Positions 22,338 to 25,339 of a stretch of DNA of 25,339 nt are shown here, piece by piece. Under the pieces are notes generated by a model. It was not told the origin of the DNA and searched no databases. It saw only the letters and a program-made list of their open reading frames with translations. Each line of letters opens with the position of its first letter. Position 1 is the first letter of the stretch. A program made the translations under genes and the position numbers. This stretch comes from a bacterium (GTDB lineage Bacteria; Bacteroidota; Ignavibacteria; Kapaibacteriales; UBA2268): positions 1 to 25,339 of the forward strand of contig JAUHXN010000009.1 in NCBI GenBank assembly GCA_030426865.1. The letters run 5' to 3'.

Positions 22338-25154
22338 ATGAAAAAATTTATTTTTATATTTATTCTATTGTTCATATCTGGTATTCTCTTCAGCCAAGAG
22401 AAATATCATAATAATGCAATTTATGTGAAGTACTCTGATAGCAAGGGTAATAAGCTTCAGTCGAATTCTTCAAACTATCGTATTACGCCAGCTTTTGATA
22501 TTAGTAGATACAAACAATTAGACCACTCTGTAAAAGTAGATTCATTACTCCATGAATTGAGTAAGGTTATGATTATTACCTTTGAATTTCCAATTGACCC
22601 TGTAAAAATGGCGAAGCTGTATTCTATAAAAAAAGGAGTGGAGTATGCAGAACCAATTCCTAAGAGTTATGTATTCGCTGATGAAACAAATGATCCAGAT
22701 TTGAATCAATTATACCATCTGTATCTTATAGAAGCGTTCGAAGCGTGGAAACTAATGAATGGCGATACAGTTATCATAGGAGTTGTAGATACTGGAATAG
22801 ATTTCGATCATGAGGATCTACAAAATCAAGTATGGTACAATTCTGGAGAAACGGGAAAAGATGAGTTTGGTAACGATAAAACTTCTAATGGGATAGATGA
22901 TGATGAAAATGGATTTGTAGATGATTGGCGTGGATGGGATTTTGGTTCAGAGAGTGGATACGATAATGACCCGACTTATGGAGGAGACCATGGCGTCCAC
23001 GTGTCAGGTATAGCTGCCGCTCAAGTCAATAATAGTATTGGTATGGCAGGAGTGATGCCTTTGGCTAAGATACTCCCGGTGAAAATAGGACCTGATTTCG
23101 GGTTGGATAATTCTGTTTACAATGAATATGAAGGTTTGCTCTATGCCGCTATGATGGGAGCAGATGTGATAAACTGCTCTTGGGGTGGTACGGGGTATTC
23201 TCAAACTAATGCGACCGTAGTGACTGCTGTTGATGAATTGGGAGCACTGATTGTGGCCGCCGCTGGTAACAATAATCGTAATCAAGCTTTTTATCCTGCT
23301 TCTTACGATGGAGTTTTGTCTGTCGCATCGTCTGCGGATGATGATGTTCGTTCAGGATTCTCTAATTATAACACTAGAGTTGATATTTCGGCACCTGGTA
23401 CTTTTATCTACTCGACAGTTCCAGATAATGAATACGATTTCAAAAGTGGTACTTCTATGTCGTCACCAGTTGCCGCTGGAGCTGCAGCGGTACTTCGTTC
23501 GCAATACCCTGACTATACTCCACAACAAATCAGATCATTAATGATAGTAAATACGGACAATATTGATGAGTTGAATCCTAATTTTGAGGGACTTATCGGT
23601 AGTGGACGATTGAATCTATATAAGTCTGTAATAAGAGAACACAGTATTGCGATAAACTTAGTTGAAGATATTATTTTTGCCGATAGCCCTTCTGGTGTAA
23701 TAAATGCAGGTTCTAAAATCAAGCTAGATTTGATATTCGAGAATATACTTGACGATATAGATAATTTACAGATAGTAATCGGTAATGATGCTTTAGTTGA
23801 AGTTGAGGTTAATAATACTTTTTTTGAATTTAATAATATCACGACAGGGGAGAAATTTTCTATTGAAGACAAAATAGAAATAGCATTATCAGAAGATACT
23901 CCTGAAAATTACAATTATAATATTAAGATTACTGCTTTTAGTAATGGAGAAAGAATTCAAGATTTCTACATTAGTTTAATAGCTAATCCTTCGTATCTGA
24001 ATCTTCAAAATGATGAGATAGCTATGACAGTTACAAGTGATGGTAACCATGGCTATAATGACTTTTCGGAGAATATTCAGGGCTTAGGTTTTCAATACAA
24101 AGGCGCTTTGGAATTGATGTTCGAAGGTGGGTTTATGATGACTAAAAAAGGTGAAGATTACGTAGCAGACGGCATAAGAAATCGTGCCGGCGTTAAGGAC
24201 AATGATTTATTCTCATTAGAGAAAATCAGTAACAAAGACTATGGTTCATACTCTGTAATTAGTTCTAACTTTACCGACAAAGTAATAGGTGGATTCGGCA
24301 ACCACGACTCATTGGCATTAGGTATAGAAGTTCGACATGAAGCCTATTTATTCAATGATGCTAATCTTAAAAATAGTATATTACTTAGATATGTGCTTCA
24401 TAATAAAAACTCATTTGATATGGATTCTATTTACGCAGGGCTTTTTTATGACTGGGATATAAGTGACGGAGGCCATAAAGACATTATTAGGTTTGATACA
24501 ACGGACATAACGGGTTATGCAGAGATAGTGGATGAAATAGACTCTCCAGTTATAGGCGTTCACCTACATTCGGAGTTACCATTTAATTGCTACGCTATTG
24601 ACAATGCTGCTTTTCAAGAAGAGATGGGTATATATGATGGATTCTCTGATACAGAAAAGCAAATGACAATGACATCTGGTAAAGCAAGACTTAGTAGTAG
24701 ACCGAACAAAGATGGTTCAATGGTTATATCTGCGGGACCAATATTTATACCTTCAGGCAAAAAGGCAGAAATACTATTCAGTATAAATGCAGCTAATAGT
24801 GAGACAGTTATTCGTGAGAATATTAGTAGATTGGATGAGAAATTAAAAACTTTCGATTTGCAATCTAAAGTTGAATCGAATAGACTTATTAGTATTGAAA
24901 AGTTATATCCAACTCCAGTAGCTAAGAATAGAACGGTTTCTGCTTATATAAATTCAGATTTGTTTGCAGATGTTGAGTTAAAGGTCTTTGATTACAGAGG
25001 AAGAATAATACTTGACCTTGGAAAAAGAAAACTAATTCAAGGATATAATCCAATTGAGTTCAATACTGTTGGTTTATCACAAGGCGCTTATTATTTTGGA
25101 GTAGTCAAAGATGGAGAGTTATTCTCCTATCCTTTTACTGTCATCGATGAGTAA
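22338..25154 (+). CDS. Secreted subtilisin-family (S8) serine protease with T9SS sorting domain
   Basis: The 938-residue product has a signal peptide (about 1-20), a propeptide-like region (about 21-115) and a peptidase S8 domain (about 130-430) with the full triad and oxyanion residue. These are Asp151 in VVDTGID, His218 in DHGVHVSG, Asn311 in AAAGNN and Ser373 in SGTSMSSP. A large middle part of beta-rich domains (about 440-850) has no family I can name. The C-terminus (about 855-938) is a type A T9SS sorting domain: LYPTPV, then VFDYRGRIIL, GYNPIEFNTVGLSQGAYYFGVV. The protein is therefore predicted to pass the outer membrane by type IX secretion and be attached or released at the cell surface. 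It is divergent from batB, and its last 36 bp overlap a convergent gene. Confidence 0.94.
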   Translation: MKKFIFIFILLFISGILFSQEKYHNNAIYVKYSDSKGNKLQSNSSNYRITPAFDISRYKQLDHSVKVDSLLHELSKVMIITFEFPIDPVKMAKLYSIKKGVEYAEPIPKSYVFADETNDPDLNQLYHLYLIEAFEAWKLMNGDTVIIGVVDTGIDFDHEDLQNQVWYNSGETGKDEFGNDKTSNGIDDDENGFVDDWRGWDFGSESGYDNDPTYGGDHGVHVSGIAAAQVNNSIGMAGVMPLAKILPVKIGPDFGLDNSVYNEYEGLLYAAMMGADVINCSWGGTGYSQTNATVVTAVDELGALIVAAAGNNNRNQAFYPASYDGVLSVASSADDDVRSGFSNYNTRVDISAPGTFIYSTVPDNEYDFKSGTSMSSPVAAGAAAVLRSQYPDYTPQQIRSLMIVNTDNIDELNPNFEGLIGSGRLNLYKSVIREHSIAINLVEDIIFADSPSGVINAGSKIKLDLIFENILDDIDNLQIVIGNDALVEVEVNNTFFEFNNITTGEKFSIEDKIEIALSEDTPENYNYNIKITAFSNGERIQDFYISLIANPSYLNLQNDEIAMTVTSDGNHGYNDFSENIQGLGFQYKGALELMFEGGFMMTKKGEDYVADGIRNRAGVKDNDLFSLEKISNKDYGSYSVISSNFTDKVIGGFGNHDSLALGIEVRHEAYLFNDANLKNSILLRYVLHNKNSFDMDSIYAGLFYDWDISDGGHKDIIRFDTTDITGYAEIVDEIDSPVIGVHLHSELPFNCYAIDNAAFQEEMGIYDGFSDTEKQMTMTSGKARLSSRPNKDGSMVISAGPIFIPSGKKAEILFSINAANSETVIRENISRLDEKLKTFDLQSKVESNRLISIEKLYPTPVAKNRTVSAYINSDLFADVELKVFDYRGRIILDLGKRKLIQGYNPIEFNTVGLSQGAYYFGVVKDGELFSYPFTVIDE

Positions 25155-25339
25155 TATTTTATTAGTCAACTTCTTTATTAATGCTTCAAAATCATCTTGA
25201 TAATCGTCTTCTAGTCTTGCTTCTTCTGTACGTATAATGCTCAGGTTACCATCTTTCAACTCAGTCAAAACTAGCTTTACTTGTGCGTGACTTTTTACTC
25301 TTTTAATAGAACCAAAGATAAAATGTTCAACGGCAAAAG
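25119..25339 (-). CDS. Partial gene (C-terminal 72 aa), possibly CsgG/LpoB-like fold
   Basis: On the minus strand one frame is open from the window edge to TAA at 25121-25119, giving 72 codons with coding-like composition; the other two minus frames have early stops. The fragment reads HFIFGSIKRVKSHAQVKLVLTE, then LKDGNLSIIRTEEARLED, DFEALIKKLTNKIL and a short tail. A G-S/x-I-x-R-V, then V-x-L-V-L, then D-G-N pattern followed by an amphipathic helix recalls the nucleotide-fold domain of envelope lipoproteins of the CsgG/LpoB/FlgO type, but the match is by eye only. Its start lies beyond the window. The last 36 bp overlap the end of the subtilase gene on the other strand. Confidence 0.55.
   Translation of the reverse strand, partial: FAVEHFIFGSIKRVKSHAQVKLVLTELKDGNLSIIRTEEARLEDDYQDDFEALIKKLTNKILLIDDSKRIGE

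Overview
The window looks like a piece of chromosome from an AT-rich member of the Bacteroidota or a close relative in the FCB group (Ignavibacteria/Kapabacteria/Chlorobi-like lineages are possible; the sequence alone does not settle which). The reasons are a secreted subtilase with a type IX secretion C-terminal sorting domain, a Bat (aerotolerance) gene cluster, a lipoprotein with BACON-like repeats, several TAnnTTTG promoter boxes typical of the Bacteroidota sigma factor, and frequent TTG start codons without obvious Shine-Dalgarno sequences. No rRNA, tRNA, CRISPR array, transposase or phage gene was found.

Layout. (1) 1-1803 is a worn region: a tetratricopeptide-repeat gene interrupted by one in-frame TGA, an uncharacterised gene broken by a frameshift, and a small uncharacterised acidic gene. 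It runs directly into rlmF, an rRNA methyltransferase (1804-2751). (2) 2909-6096 encodes envelope or secreted proteins of unknown function: a small exported protein, a BACON/beta-propeller lipoprotein and, on the other strand, a small probable outer-membrane beta-barrel. (3) 6235-14000 is one tightly packed plus-strand operon: a bi-domain oxidoreductase, a glycoside-hydrolase-2-like protein fused to a Yip1-like membrane domain, purC, rodA and pdxA. The joins are 0 bp, -4 bp, -8 bp and +2 bp. (4) 14009-14664 holds three full 211-bp tandem repeats plus a fragment, rich in imperfect hairpins, at the convergent junction between pdxA and nuoB. (5) 14690-15709 is a minus-strand nuoA-nuoB pair closed by a strong terminator, so the rest of complex I must be elsewhere. 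(6) 15881-17735 encodes a GT-C-type membrane glycosyltransferase-like protein and an overlapping DUF3817 protein. (7) 17779-22229 is a minus-strand batB-batC-batD-batE operon with overlapping genes and a well-formed promoter. (8) 22338-25154 is a T9SS-exported subtilisin-family protease, whose 3' end overlaps a convergent partial gene running off the window end.

Functionally the window mixes housekeeping (purine and pyridoxal-phosphate synthesis, peptidoglycan elongation, complex I, rRNA methylation) with cell-envelope functions. The most unusual elements are the GH2-like protein, which appears to have lost its acid/base catalytic residue and is anchored by a multi-spanning Yip1-like domain; its 0-bp junction with a bi-domain oxidoreductase; and the structured 211-bp tandem repeat array. 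I found no clear-cut new defence or mobile system.
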